A stretch of 64,000 nucleotides of DNA, from contig JBBBDQ010000310.1 in assembly GCA_037127315.1 (NCBI GenBank), positions 459,501 to 523,500 on the forward strand, written 5' to 3'. Position numbers and translations under genes: made by a program. Every line of letters starts with the position of its first letter. Position 1 is the stretch's first letter. Positions 1 to 9,989 of the stretch are shown here, piece by piece. Under the pieces are notes generated by a model. That model made no database searches and was not told where the DNA came from. It was given only the letters and a program-made list of their open reading frames with translations. Source of the DNA: Ascarosepion bandense. Its lineage: Eukaryota; Mollusca; Cephalopoda; Sepiida; Sepiidae.

Positions 1-118
1 GAGTGTGCTGAACAATAGCAAATCCTCAGTAGCCTCTTTTTTCAATAAGTTTTAAGAATTGACATCTACTTACAACTCCACTCTCGACTCATCTAGAGTA
101 CCTGCTAGGAGAGTAACA
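1..118 (+). mobile_element. LINE family L-A, short internal fragment at the window edge
   Basis: The first bases (GTGCTGAACAATAGCAAATC) match bases near 29460 inside the better preserved L-A LINE. They encode the segment between endonuclease and reverse transcriptase. The later part, around 75-118, resembles the older L-A copy near 26830. The element probably continues to the left of the window. Only about 120 bases can be aligned by eye, so it is a non-functional stub. Confidence 0.7.
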
Positions 119-1310
119 CTAACCACCTTCTTAAGCTGATGGTTTTCACTGACTTATACTATTAGATATATGACTATATCGAATCAGTTACCATAAGAAA
201 CTCTACAGGAATCAATATTAAACAAGATTGGTGAGAAAATAAGAAGAAACAGATGAAGTAATTGTTCCAAAGCTATAAGACCTTATAAAGAAAGTAAGGC
301 ATAAATTAACGGTGGGATGGATAACGGCGTTATATGCAATGGAGATGTGATAGCCCCACCAGAAACAGAAAGTTGACTACTGATCCCGTGTCTGAGAACA
401 ACACTATGCAATAGATAGTTTCTATGTGGACTTAGTTATGCACTGTGTACCATAAATGTTACATTATTTGATAAACCCCTATTTCAAATGTAACCGACAC
501 AGACAATACTGCTTATATGTTGGTAAACTTTGAGATTTTCATGTACCTTCTATAGCTTACTATCGCTTACCGTCACTTACCTCATTGACTAAAATAATAT
601 ACTTTTCCTCGGTTTAAAATCTCTTAATCGTCGTTTTAATTCCAGCCCCAGTTAACCGTAACAGCATATAAAGTAATTACCTCTGAAATGAAGAATTAAA
701 ACTGAAAGTGATTTCACATGATGAAATAGATTAAAGACTTTTCCTTAAAACTATTATATTATGTTTCTCTGAAGTTATTTATAAGCATATTCGGCAATAG
801 CAAGAGAAGTGTCAGATGGAGTCTATGACAATGCAGTATAATGAATTTTATTTTAATTTGAGCCATTACATCATATGTCTTTATATATAAACAGTAGAAG
901 AACATTACATTAAAATGCGTTCGAGGTTTTATGAAATTTGTACAAATTAATCCGGAGTAAATCGTATACTTGACGGATATTTCGATTAATAATATAAGAA
1001 CATGGAGTGGAGGTAGTCGGTATATATATATATATTCCCCCGCACAAACTTGTTTACGTAGCTGCGTGCCGGTGTGAAAAAAAGAAGAAAGAAGTTTTTG
1101 TCCCCCCTTTATCTGTTACGAGGAAAGGTTTATGGATCGGAGTTAGCAGGGTAGAAACTAGAATGAAGTAATTATTCATTTTTCTTTTTTTTAAGTTTTA
1201 ACTTAATATATGTTTGAATATACACTCTTCGTAACTGCGTTTTTGTATTCCCTAGTCAGTCTCCACGTTTTTTTCCGTTTAAAAAGCTTAATTCGGATTT
1301 TGGTTACCAT
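119..1310. other. No gene seen; AT-rich unique or old repeat DNA
   Basis: I see no coding similarity, no structured repeat and no RNA gene in this stretch. There is a short (TA)n run near 1021-1035 and a purine-rich patch near 1080-1095. Confidence 0.4.
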
Positions 1311-1311
1311 G

Positions 1312-1412
1312 GTATCTTCTGTGGTTGAGTGGTAAAAACATCATGTCCAATAGTGGCATCTCCACGATATATGGGAGTATGCAGGGACGAATCCTGCCGG
1401 AAGATAGTTATC
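1312..1412 (+). mobile_element. tRNA-derived SINE head (family S3)
   Basis: A pol III A-box-like segment (TGTGGTTGAGTGGTAAAAA, 1320-1338) is followed 45 bases later by a B-box-like segment (AGGGACGAATCCT, 1383-1395). A related head lies at 35448-35545 (TTCGTGGTCGAGCTGTAAAG). The cloverleaf is too degenerate for a tRNA gene. The 3' body is not delimited. Confidence 0.5.
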
Positions 1413-1538
1413 TTCAAAACATGATTTTTCGTACATCTAGACTGGTGGATAATTAAAATGTACTGTTTAATTAGAGAAAAACAGATTATCCACTCACACT
1501 CAAATAGTATCCATTGAAGATAATGCTTAAACAAATAT

Positions 1539-1558
1539 ATATATATATATATATATAT
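1539..1558. repeat. (TA)n microsatellite
   Basis: Pure AT dinucleotide run. Confidence 0.95.
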
Positions 1559-2068
1559 CCGCAGACAGATCTGTTTCGCTGTATCACAGCTCATTAGTAC
1601 GGTTAGACATCCGATTGCTTTTAATCAGGATTGAAACTATATATATAGGCAGCAGATAATTTTCTAAACATATACTGTTAAATAAAAGAGACAATGAATG
1701 TCTATTATGTTTGATCATGAGCTGTTCTAAACATCGTATTTGGGCTTTAATTTTAGGTGAAAATAAAGAAAAAATTGTCTAATATTTGGATATTTTTTAA
1801 TTATGCTAGTTGTAAGCTTTAGGCTCACATGAGTCATCTTCAGAGAGGTTACAGGTACGTTAACATAAACACATTGTCATTGTGTTAACATAAAGACACC
1901 CGTCATCATTGTGTTGACATAAAACGTTGCTATGCAACGATAACAATCACCGAATATTAGACGCAGTTTGTAAATTTGTAACGCGGTTCTATGACGCTAC
2001 TCCGCGTGAGAGTCCTAAATGTTAACAGAACCATATGTCTAAATGCAATGTAATGTGTTGTGACCAGA

Positions 2069-2365
2069 TTAAAATGTGATTTTATTAAGTGTGGGTTTCT
2101 TTGATTTAATGTAGATGGCCTCCAATATCTGAAGGTTCTTTTTGCTGTGTGTTTGCCTGAGTATTATTGTGTTATCGATTAAAATCTGTCTAATATTAAC
2201 TACATGGCTATGTTTTTCTAAGAAATGTTGTTTAATTGAACTATGATCAGAAAGGTGGCAGGTAAATGTACGAGAGGGTGTGGTTGTAGTAAAACCAGTA
2301 TAGGTAGTGGGTTTATTATTAGTACCAGAGATACAATCTCTGAACGGGCATGTAAATTGATACAC
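2069..2365 (-). pseudogene. PLE P1 GIY-YIG endonuclease domain, C-terminal remnant
   Basis: About 98 codons are open on the minus strand. They begin with a cysteine-containing stretch, then TYTGFTTTTPSR (the degenerate GIY-YIG loop as seen in PLEs), HLSDHSSIKQHF, and end with the typical PLE C-terminus NLQILEAIYIKSKKPTLN. In intact PLEs this endonuclease nicks target DNA for target-primed reverse transcription. A very similar C-terminus (LQTLEAIFIKKLKPSFN) occurs in P4 at 6.8 kb, so the two families are related. Confidence 0.8.
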
Positions 2366-2418
2366 TACATTGGTTTTCTGTAAAGGATTTAGTTGTGTGA
2401 TTGTACGGTTATTAGAGA

Positions 2419-2880
2419 CTATGAAGTCAATCGTTTAAATTGTTTATAATATATGATGAGCTTAATTTGATTATTATTATTTATTGGTTTAACATTTCTA
2501 CGTATTATGTTTTTGAGTGTTGTTTCATCGTGTTTGTAATTATTATGCATTTGGTTGCAATGGTATAAGATAATAGTGTTATGTTTATTTTGACATACAC
2601 TATTATTATTAATATTATCAATATTGTTACAGGTATTATTATGTTTATTGAGGTATATATGAATTTGTTGATCAATGACGGAGCTAGTAAATCCATTGTT
2701 AACAAGTGTTTGTTTAATGTTGTGCAATTCTTTATAGAATATAGATTTGGAAGAAGATATCATTTGTGTGCGTTGAATTAAGTTTTTATAACAGCTATTT
2801 TATATCGTTGAGGGTATTCACTATTATAATTAAGACACGAGTTTATGCTAGTTGGTTTCCTATATAGAGAAGTAGTAAAT
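2419..2880 (-). pseudogene. PLE P1 region between reverse transcriptase and endonuclease
   Basis: Minus-strand translation gives TSLYRKPTSINSCLN, SEYPQRYKIAVIK, FYKELHNIKQTLVNNGF and ILYHCNQMHNN in order. This is the conserved connector after the RT palm and thumb of Penelope-like elements. The catalytic RT motifs themselves are absent, because the copy is 5'-truncated near 2895. It lies directly upstream, in element sense, of the GIY-YIG remnant. Confidence 0.75.
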
Positions 2881-2893
2881 TTATGCTTGCTAG

Positions 2894-2966
2894 AATCAAT
2901 AAATAGATTTAAATGTATTTATTGATAAAATAAATCAATAAATGCATTTAAATGTATTTATTGATT
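2894..2966. repeat. Tandem pair of 33-34-bp near-perfect palindromes
   Basis: Two adjacent units, 2894-2926 and 2933-2966, each read AATCAATAAAT..ATTTAAATG..ATTTATTGAT. Each is nearly its own reverse complement. They sit exactly at the 5' breakpoint of the P1 element. Confidence 0.8.
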
Positions 2967-3329
2967 CTTGGAAGCCTATCCTTATGCATCCTTCAAGCCA
3001 TTCAGATTATGCTATTATTCTGAAATAATAATTTCATATTATTTTTCCTTTGATATTATGATGCATAGCAAAAAATGTTTTGTCTGACAGTTAAGTTCAA
3101 CATCTGGTACAATTTCGGTGAGAAGATACTTTAAAAAATGAAGCATATTAAATCTGCATATGAGCCAATCTTAACTGATTAAGATTTACAGTCAACTGTG
3201 ATGAGAACATGCACACATTTTGAGCCACCTCGTCATTGAATCTTCATCTTTAGCACAAACATTGAAACAACTGTATTAAACGATAATTACGAATATTATT
3301 AAATATGGATTAAAATATATGATTGACGC
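2967..3329. other. No gene seen
   Basis: AT-rich sequence with no recognisable coding or repeat signal. Confidence 0.4.
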
Positions 3330-3485
3330 GGAGGCATTGTGGAGTAATGGATAGCGGATTGAGAAATCGGGGAGCCGAGTTCAATTTCCAGTCGTGCTAA
3401 AACTCTTTGGAAGGTATGAATCCATCTCTCCCCCCCCATATCCCAGCGGCAAATAGCAGTATAAAATGGGTTTTATAGCCTTGGG
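3330..3485 (+). mobile_element. tRNA-derived SINE (family S1)
   Basis: An A-box-like segment (TGGAGTAATGGATAGCGG, 3340-3357) and a B-box-like segment (GAGTTCAATTTCC, 3377-3389) are 20 bases apart. A minus-strand copy at 46480-46590 shares the segment GGGGAGCCGAGTTC. The downstream C-rich body is the SINE tail; the 3' boundary is uncertain. Confidence 0.7.
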
Positions 3486-5569
3486 TGGTAATCGTTTTAG
3501 AATAAAGAAAACTATGAATTCAAATCAATTTTGAGAGGGTTGGCCTTCGTCAGGCTATTGTGCCCAAAGAAACACCACTTGTACTGCGGTGCAATACATT
3601 TGGTGCTCTTACGACTCTAATAAGTCACGGGATATCTGGACCTGGATACGATTGAAAGCATAATGTTATCTTTGTTTTATTTTGAGTTTATCCTGATCCA
3701 CAAGCATAAAAACACTGTCAGTCTGATTCCCTTCCCAAAAAGTTTGCCGACCTCTGAGCGAAGATAATCTGCCTTGTTCCTATGTTTCAGACGGATATAA
3801 TACCTCTTCTGTCACGCTCATACACAAGCAACATCATGCTGGGCATATGACTAGAAGGGGGTGCTCTTTCAAATTTTGCATGTTTGCAGGATTAAAGCCG
3901 CTAAAGCTTTTGGCAAATCCTGGCTAGAATTTTACTTATGTTTTCTCAACAAACAGTTAACAAAAGCCAAAGAACTGGCAAGTATTCAAGCAAATAAAAA
4001 CACAGTCACCTACTATACACAAGCGCACACGCACATATCCACGTGCAAGAACATCGAGCCTATATATGTCTAGTTTTAGTCTGGTCATGAAAATAACCCG
4101 TGCATGCATAAATACATTAAATGAAAGCCCCACAGATATGTCGTTAGCTAAACCCAGGCACCAAAAGTCTTTACCCCCTTATTTCAAAATAGTTAAGTTA
4201 GTTAGGCCTGTTCTTTTCGACCTTCCTCAGTTTCATTGCTTTTCTTTTCTTTCATAGTCTTTCTTTTACGTGCTGTTATCCACAGGCGGTATTCATTTTT
4301 CTCTATTAAGTTAGCTTATAGAGTAAGAACAACCAGTTTTTCTACTGAGCGATTTGTATAATTCGTATGCAACACAGAAATAGCATTCATAAAAACTTTA
4401 CTAGAGATAACACTGAAACGTTATCATCACAATTTCTCGGTGATCAGCTGTTCAGTACTACATACAGGATTCTTTGATGATTGAAACTGCAGGAAATTTA
4501 CCATTTCTTTCAATAAGTAGATTTCAAGTGAAGCTTATGATCTCATCTGTTCTGTTTGTTCCCCGTCTTTCTTTTGGTTGTCTTTCAGGTTTGAGAAATA
4601 ATAATAATAGTGTGTGAGTGCGCTCACATGCATTTGGTCACTTTAATCAACATTTTTTTACGATTGGAAATATATGCACATGCCTGTGCCGGCGAAGTTG
4701 TATACAGGAATATATATTATCATTCGTTAAAATAAAGACAGCCCATAAAGAAACTTTGAAACAATAACAGCAATGAACAGGGTCATATTAACGGCCACAG
4801 TTTACTTGCCTTGGCTATAAACTTCGATCACTGGCCACCATACGGCGCTGCAGTCAATATTCCGAACGTGTGTAACATTATACAAAACATAAAACTCAGC
4901 CAGCAAAAACACTTCTTATTTCTGACGATATATCAAATGCAGCCGCCTGCTAAGAAGCCGTTTATTATCATTATAGTCAGCGTGTCTGCGCGATTAACAG
5001 ACGGGCATAAAGACGACAGTTGGCAGTAGAACCCAGTTAAAAAGTAAGTGAGCAAATCGTTTGAATGTTAACGTTTGTTGACAGTTGTGTGGACAGCCAC
5101 ATATATACAAAATATGTCTTATGTTAGGCAAGTTTTGAATCCTATTTTAAAAAATGCGAATCTCTGATAAAACAATAAATATGGTAATTTTGAATTCAAT
5201 CTTATTAATGAGTATCTACGAATTGGTCAAGTCAGAAACAATTTACAGTGTGTGCTTCTAAAATCTGAGATTACGAATTGTACAAATATCATAAGTGATG
5301 CAAATTCTTTTTCGTCTATATATTCATATGTAGGTGGTAGATGTTATACTCTTTAAAATAATTTGTAACAAAATGCGATTGTATCTGACTCAAGCTACTA
5401 CTAACACATTCCTAAATTACTATTCAATTAATACACAACGCCCCACGCAAATACGCAGGCACACAAACACACACACACACATGTATATATAGATATACAT
5501 ATAGATATTAAATGAGTTTATGATATTACATATATGAGTGCATCTTTTACTTTATATCACTCTCCCCCA

Positions 5570-5570
<1 letters not shown>
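3486..5570. other. No gene recognised
   Basis: Short open frames (for example 3861-4073 and 4811-5029) have no recognisable motif and the composition of the surrounding DNA. Part of 3486-3790 is somewhat less AT-rich and could be an old repeat body. Confidence 0.35.
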
Positions 5571-5572
<2 letters not shown>

Positions 5573-5624
<52 letters not shown>

Positions 5625-5626
5625 GC

Positions 5627-5668
<42 letters not shown>
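5573..5668. repeat. Compound microsatellite (ATCT)n then (GT)n
   Basis: An uninterrupted ATCT tetranucleotide run (5573-5624) is followed by a GT run (about 5631-5668). The same compound structure recurs at 56729-56855. Confidence 0.95.
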
Positions 5669-5669
<1 letters not shown>

Positions 5670-5672
<3 letters not shown>

Positions 5673-6067
5673 GCGCAAAAGGGAACTAAAAAGTTCTCGT
5701 TACAATCCACTTTGACCAAACATCAAACTTTTAGATTAATTCTTATTCAGTCTGAAAATTTATAAAAACTCGATTCTCCCATGCACACATGTATGTATAT
5801 GTAGTTTACAAATAGTTTTCTTGATTAGAGCGAGAGTAGTTTTTTTTCATTTCTTAGGATATCAATATATGGAATATATTTGTTCATGTACTGAGTAAAA
5901 AAGAAAATTGAATATTTCTTTAGTCAAAACTTTTGAAGTTGTGTAATTTATAGCAAACTACAATTCATATTTTCCACATGTAATGGTCTTTTGTGATTGT
6001 GTAATATATCTGTATATGCATATATTTGTGCATTTAGGCAGTAAATTCTCCTGTAGGCATGTCTGAT
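5670..6067. other. No gene seen
   Basis: AT-rich spacer between the microsatellite and the P4 tail. Confidence 0.4.
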
Positions 6068-6432
6068 TAAATAAATCGCAAACACTGTGTCTACTTATCC
6101 GTTCATACTCACGAATAATTTTCCGTGTATTATTAGCAAATGCTTTGATAAATGCGCTGTAGCCGTTGAAGTTGATTTTATATCTAATTTCCCAATTACT
6201 TCCAATCTGTTTCTGAAATCATCTTCATGGGTACAGTAGTATTAACAAAGTAACCATAAAATTGTATTGTTATATTGCTTTAATTTTTTGCTTTAAATTA
6301 AACGCTTAAATTATCCACTATAATATGTTTTGTGTTATAATGTATTAAAGCTTGAAAAAACTGTTCTTTTTATAAAGATTTTAGAACATTACTACAGTAT
6401 TGATAGCTGATTCTATTAAGTGACAGAATATG
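6068..6432 (-). mobile_element. Penelope-like element P4, 3' tail only, inverted relative to the copy at 6.6-7.2 kb
   Basis: The reverse complement of this stretch aligns almost along its whole length with 6860-7215. Shared blocks include AAGCTTTAATACRT, GCGTTTAATTTAAAGC, AAAGCAATATAACAA and the terminal CTGAAGATGAT-like motif (mutated to ATGAAGATGAT here). No coding sequence remains apart from the last few codons. Confidence 0.85.
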
Positions 6433-6619
6433 GTACTTCTACAAAGGATCCTAAATATATCAAATTCTTATATTGCGACCAGATGCCCGATAACTACAAA
6501 CAGGATGAAAAATCATAAAAAAACTCATTCATACTAATATATATTCCATGGATCTTAATAAAAAGTTAAAATTAATAATATATTATAAAAAATACAATAC
6601 TATCATTTTAATTTAATTA

Positions 6620-7215
6620 TTATAACTTCTCCCCACCAACAAATACATATGTTGGATTTACAACAACTACATTAACAGGACGTCTTACATTATACACGTC
6701 TAACCATTCGTCTATTTTCAGATATCTACATTCACAATATAAAAAATGAATGATTAACAACACAATTATTCTACAATAAGAAAATAAACAAATTCAAACT
6801 ACAGACCCTCGAGGCAATATTCATTAAAAAACTTAAGCCATCATTTAATAGAAACAGCTATGAATAGTAATGTTCTAAAGTGTTTATAACAAAACAATTT
6901 TTTAAGCTTTAATACGTGCATGACTATGACATTATAACACAAAAATTTCCATAGTGGATGATTTTCCCGTTCTAACGAACACTACGCATAACTATCAAGC
7001 GTTTAATTTAAAGCGAAAAAATAAAGCAATATAGCAACACAACTTTATGGTTGTTTTGTTACTACTACTGTACCCCTGAAGATGATCACAAACACAGATT
7101 GAAAGTAATTGGAAAATGATAAATAAAATCAATTTCAACAGTTACCGCGCATTTCTTACATCAATTGATGATAATACAAGGAAAATTCGTGAGTATAAAC
7201 GAATTTTGCTAAAAC
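6620..7215 (+). mobile_element. Penelope-like element P4, GIY-YIG remnant plus 3' tail
   Basis: Translation across frameshifts gives TYVGFTTTTLTGRLTLYTSN, HSSIFRYLHSQYK, MINNTIIL and LQTLEAIFIKKLKPSFN. These are the GIY-YIG domain and C-terminus of a Penelope-like element closely related to P1. The non-coding tail follows and carries CCTGAAGATGAT...GAAAG near 7075-7110, a degenerate hammerhead-like PLE end. The RT part is missing. With the inverted tail at 6068-6432 it forms a head-to-head pair. Confidence 0.8.
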
Positions 7216-7248
7216 TAGGCAAATATAATGTTTGAAATTTATGTAATC

Positions 7249-7250
<2 letters not shown>

Positions 7251-7304
<54 letters not shown>
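7251..7304. repeat. (AT)n microsatellite
   Basis: Pure AT run directly abutting the fold-back element. Confidence 0.95.
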
Positions 7305-7306
<2 letters not shown>

Positions 7307-7547
7307 GTTATGTCTTGAAGGCTGTCACAATACGTTGAGTAAAATAAAGGAAGGTAAAGAAGTGTTTGGGTATTACCTATTTATTAAGGATCCTTGAGGC
7401 CGTGAAGATACCCGGACAGACAAAAGCTTCTCTGCTATTCTGAAGATGAGATTTTTATCTCGAAATAATAAGTAGGTAATACCCAAACACTTCTTTACCT
7501 TCCTTTATTTTACTCAACGCATTGTGACAGCCTTCAAGACATAACCC
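7305..7547. repeat. Fold-back element with 82-bp inverted arms and a hammerhead-like centre
   Basis: Bases 7305-7386 and the reverse complement of 7466-7547 agree at about 80 of 82 positions (mismatches at CAATACG/CAATGCG and CCTATTT/CCTACTT). The 79-base centre holds CTGAAGATGAGAT, then four T, then ATCTCGAAA at 7439-7464. This pattern, a CUGANGA core, 5-bp stem and GAAA, resembles the hammerhead at 38.7 kb. The unit begins directly after an AT microsatellite and a second AT run begins 47 bases after it. There is no coding capacity. It could be a non-autonomous derivative of a PLE or a fold-back transposon. Confidence 0.85.
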
Positions 7548-7588
7548 ATATAACTATTTTACACAATGCTTCAAGCAAATTACAAAAC

Positions 7589-7593
<5 letters not shown>

Positions 7594-7646
<53 letters not shown>
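7594..7646. repeat. (TA)n microsatellite
   Basis: Pure TA run, followed by a degenerate GT-rich run to about 7720. Confidence 0.95.
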
Positions 7647-7649
<3 letters not shown>

Positions 7650-7719
7650 GTGTGTGGGTGCGTGTATGTGTGTGCGTGCGTGTGTAAATGTATGTGTATA
7701 CACGTATGTGCGCATTTAT

Positions 7720-8470
7720 GTGCGTTTAGTTACCCATTTATATGTTCATTTGTATACATGAGTAAGTGCATTTACAATCTGAATGAAAATTTTTGATAAA
7801 GTTTCGATAAGTAAATAATGGCGTTTAAAATTTATTTAATTATTTTTGTCAGTGTAACTCGAAATAACGGTGCAATCAAAAGGGAACACTTCATTTGTAT
7901 GTGAGCAAGGCCTAGTAGACAGATTCCCAATAGTCAATGATTCTTATGTTGGTCTCGCGAGCCATTCGTTCAAGACACAAGAATGAGAGCCCTGAACGTA
8001 ATACCTAACAAATCTGCACACATTGACGGTAAATAACGCAGTAACTATTAGCAAATCATTCCACTAATCAGTTCCATTAATCAGTTATCGGTGCTGCTCG
8101 ATTTACCTAATTTTTAGATTTACATGCAATCATCACATCTGGTGACCAGAAACCAAAACTTCCGTTTCAAGTCCCAGAAAGAGATATATTTTGATATATA
8201 TTTAGCACTTGAATTATTTGATCATCAATTATACGACAACCGTAAGTTATTTTTCTATTATTACAATTAGTATTATTTGCTAAATACCTTTTCATTTTTT
8301 TAGCTAGATTCAGCTAGAATTAAATGAAAATGTTGATGGAATGAATACTTGTGAAAGTCGTATTTATTTTTAAGCTTGAATATAAGGATGAAACATTTTA
8401 CGTTAATACAACTTTTTTACCTCATAGTAAATAAAGAAATATTTGGTTGTTACTCATAAAATGATGCATT
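7720..8470. other. No gene seen
   Basis: AT-rich sequence without recognisable features before the mariner remnant. Confidence 0.4.
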
Positions 8471-8474
8471 TTAT

Positions 8475-9250
8475 TGGTTCGTTGTTGATTCGGTCGTCGA
8501 ACATGGCATATCAAAAAATCTTGACTTATTATTTGACTCTTTCTTTCCATATAATTTTTCTTTCAATATATTGTTACTCATATACCCAATAAAAAAGATT
8601 ACACTGAAAAAATGTCGAGTAATTTTACTGTATGAATACAGACTAAGAAAAAACCTATTTTTGCAGTGAATCATTATATGCGATGAGAAATGGATACTCT
8701 TTGACAACAGTAAAAGAGTAGGTCAGTGGTTAGATGAAAGTGAATCATCAAAACAATACCCAAAACTTCCACTGTGCCCTAAAAGGTTAGTGGTTATTGT
8801 ATAGTAGTCTTTCAAAGGGGTTATTCGTTATTCATTCTTGCCTCAAGGGAAAACAATAAGAGCAAACTCGTATTGTGGAATAATTGAGTGTCTGCATGAA
8901 AAATTGAAAGAGAAACAACTTAGACTTGTAAATCGGGACGGCCTAATTTTGCTGTAAGACAACGCACGGCCACACGCTTCTCAATCACTTGTTCAAAAGA
9001 TGTATAATCTTAATTATGAAATTTTGCTTCATTCTACATATTCACCTAATATCTATCATACTGATTACCACTTATTTAAGCATTTTGAGATTTTAATACG
9101 TAAGAAAACATTTTTCTAATACGGAAAAGGTAATTGAAGCATTCGAACTGTTTATCACATTATAGGATAAGAATTTTTTTAATAATGGATCAGTAACTTA
9201 AAGGTACTCTGAAGAACAGTTATTTCTCAACATGGTACCTATTTCGATTA
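8475..9250 (+). mobile_element. mariner-type transposon, decayed DD34D transposase
   Basis: Joining frames on the plus strand recovers the catalytic half of a mariner transposase. It reads ICDEKWILFDN (first D, codons at about 8679-8693), RVGQWLDE, YSFLPQGKTI, DNARPHASQ (second D at 8958) and YHTDYHLFKHFE (third D at 9063). The second and third D are 35 codons apart, giving the DD34D spacing diagnostic of mariner. Transposase would cut and paste the element at TA sites. Several stops are present (one follows the LVVIV segment) and the N-terminal helix-turn-helix half is badly eroded, so the gene is dead. Confidence 0.85.
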
Positions 9251-9254
9251 AATA

Positions 9255-9330
9255 AATTAGTTATTTAATATTTCAGAAGTGTTTTATTCATTTCCTATAA
9301 AGTGCTGTCATTTCATGCGTGACAACTTAA
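9255..9330. repeat. About 75-bp repeat, first copy (mariner 3' flank)
   Basis: Begins AATTAGTTATTTAATATTTC, contains TTCATTTCCTATAAAG and ends near GTGACAAC. Two further copies lie at 9838-9905 and 9908-9985. They probably derive from the mariner 3' end. Confidence 0.75.
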
Positions 9331-9342
9331 TAACAAACACTC

Positions 9343-9835
9343 TTGTGCAAATTAATTGAAACAACTGCTTTAGTTTCCTTTCTTTTACTATACGCTCAGT
9401 TTTAAACCCAATGGAGTAACAGGATGTAATCAATTTCTATTTTTTCTTCAGATTAGATGATTTGCACTGGCATGCAGTAATATGAATCTATTTTTGGCGT
9501 GTATGATGAAATTTGTTTGGCCTTGAAAAATATTGCATCATTCGTGATTGCGTCAGATTTTAATCACTCTCAGACACTATTGTCTCGATTGTCGATTAGT
9601 TGTCTTACGGCTATTGTCCAAGAAAGTGTGGAAAAAATTCTAACGCTGCACGAACACACAGGCAAGCACTTGCATAGGGATCATGGTGTCAGCCTTTCAA
9701 CTGTCACTCATGTTATCAAAGCAAAGAAACTAGCTGGATACATCAGTCCAAAACGTAACGAAAAATGCAGTTAGAAGAGTTAACGATCCTAGAAAGACAT
9801 GATTCATTTTATTTCAATTAATTTCCACAAAGGTG
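9343..9835 (+). mobile_element. Tc1-like element, internally deleted (about 490 bp)
   Basis: Short inverted ends are visible. The left end reads TGCAAATTAATTGAAAC and the right end reverse-complements to TGGAAATTAATTGAAAT. Inside, an open frame from 9499 ends with VEKILTLHEHTG, GVSLSTVTHVIK and SPKRNEKCS. That is a Tc1 transposase N-terminal helix-turn-helix followed by the basic linker (family form SPKRxGKCGR). The DDE catalytic domain is deleted. It is embedded between copies of the 75-bp repeat. Confidence 0.7.
9499..9774 (+). pseudogene. Tc1 transposase N-terminal DNA-binding remnant
   Basis: The 91-codon frame has a clear helix-turn-helix-like C-terminal half (residues about 45-90) with a Tc1 linker. 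The first 40 residues look like translated leader. The frame closes just after the linker, where an intact Tc1 transposase (usually about 340 residues) would continue into the catalytic core. No function is expected. Confidence 0.6.
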
Positions 9836-9837
9836 TA

Positions 9838-9985
9838 GTTATTTAACATTTTTGAAGTGTTTATTCATTTCCTATAAAGTTCGTTATTGCATGTGTGACA
9901 ACCCGATAAATTAGTTATTTAACATTTCAGAAGCGTTTTTTTTTTTATTCATTTCCTATAAAGTGTTTTTTATGTGTTACACATG
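9838..9985. repeat. Two more copies of the 75-bp repeat
   Basis: 9838-9905 and 9908-9985 both contain GTTATTTAACATTT and TTCATTTCCTATAAAG, as at 9255. The third copy has a T-run expansion. Confidence 0.75.
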
Positions 9986-9989
9986 CATC

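Larger units (their letters stand above)
1662..2895 (-). mobile_element. Penelope-like element P1, 5'-truncated, with 3' terminal region
   Basis: Read on the minus strand this is the C-terminal half of a Penelope-like retroelement followed by its 3' terminal repeat region. The coding part ends near 2069. The trailing non-coding part (2068 down to 1662) matches base for base over long stretches a plus-strand tail at 37745-38177. The shared parts include GATGTTTAGAACGACTC-like sequence, an ACATTCATTGTCTC block and the final AACAGTATATGTTTAGA. Near 1816-1850 (minus) is a CTGAAGA...AAAG motif, the hammerhead-like end seen in PLEs, with the GAAA mutated. Stops and frameshifts make it inactive. Confidence 0.85.

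Noticed and set aside
3330..3400. Possible tRNA gene
   Set aside because: A and B boxes exist, but the arms do not form a cloverleaf and the sequence recurs as a SINE at 46.5 kb.
5573..5668. Regular array that could be mistaken for a CRISPR-like repeat
   Set aside because: Tetranucleotide and dinucleotide microsatellite with no spacers.
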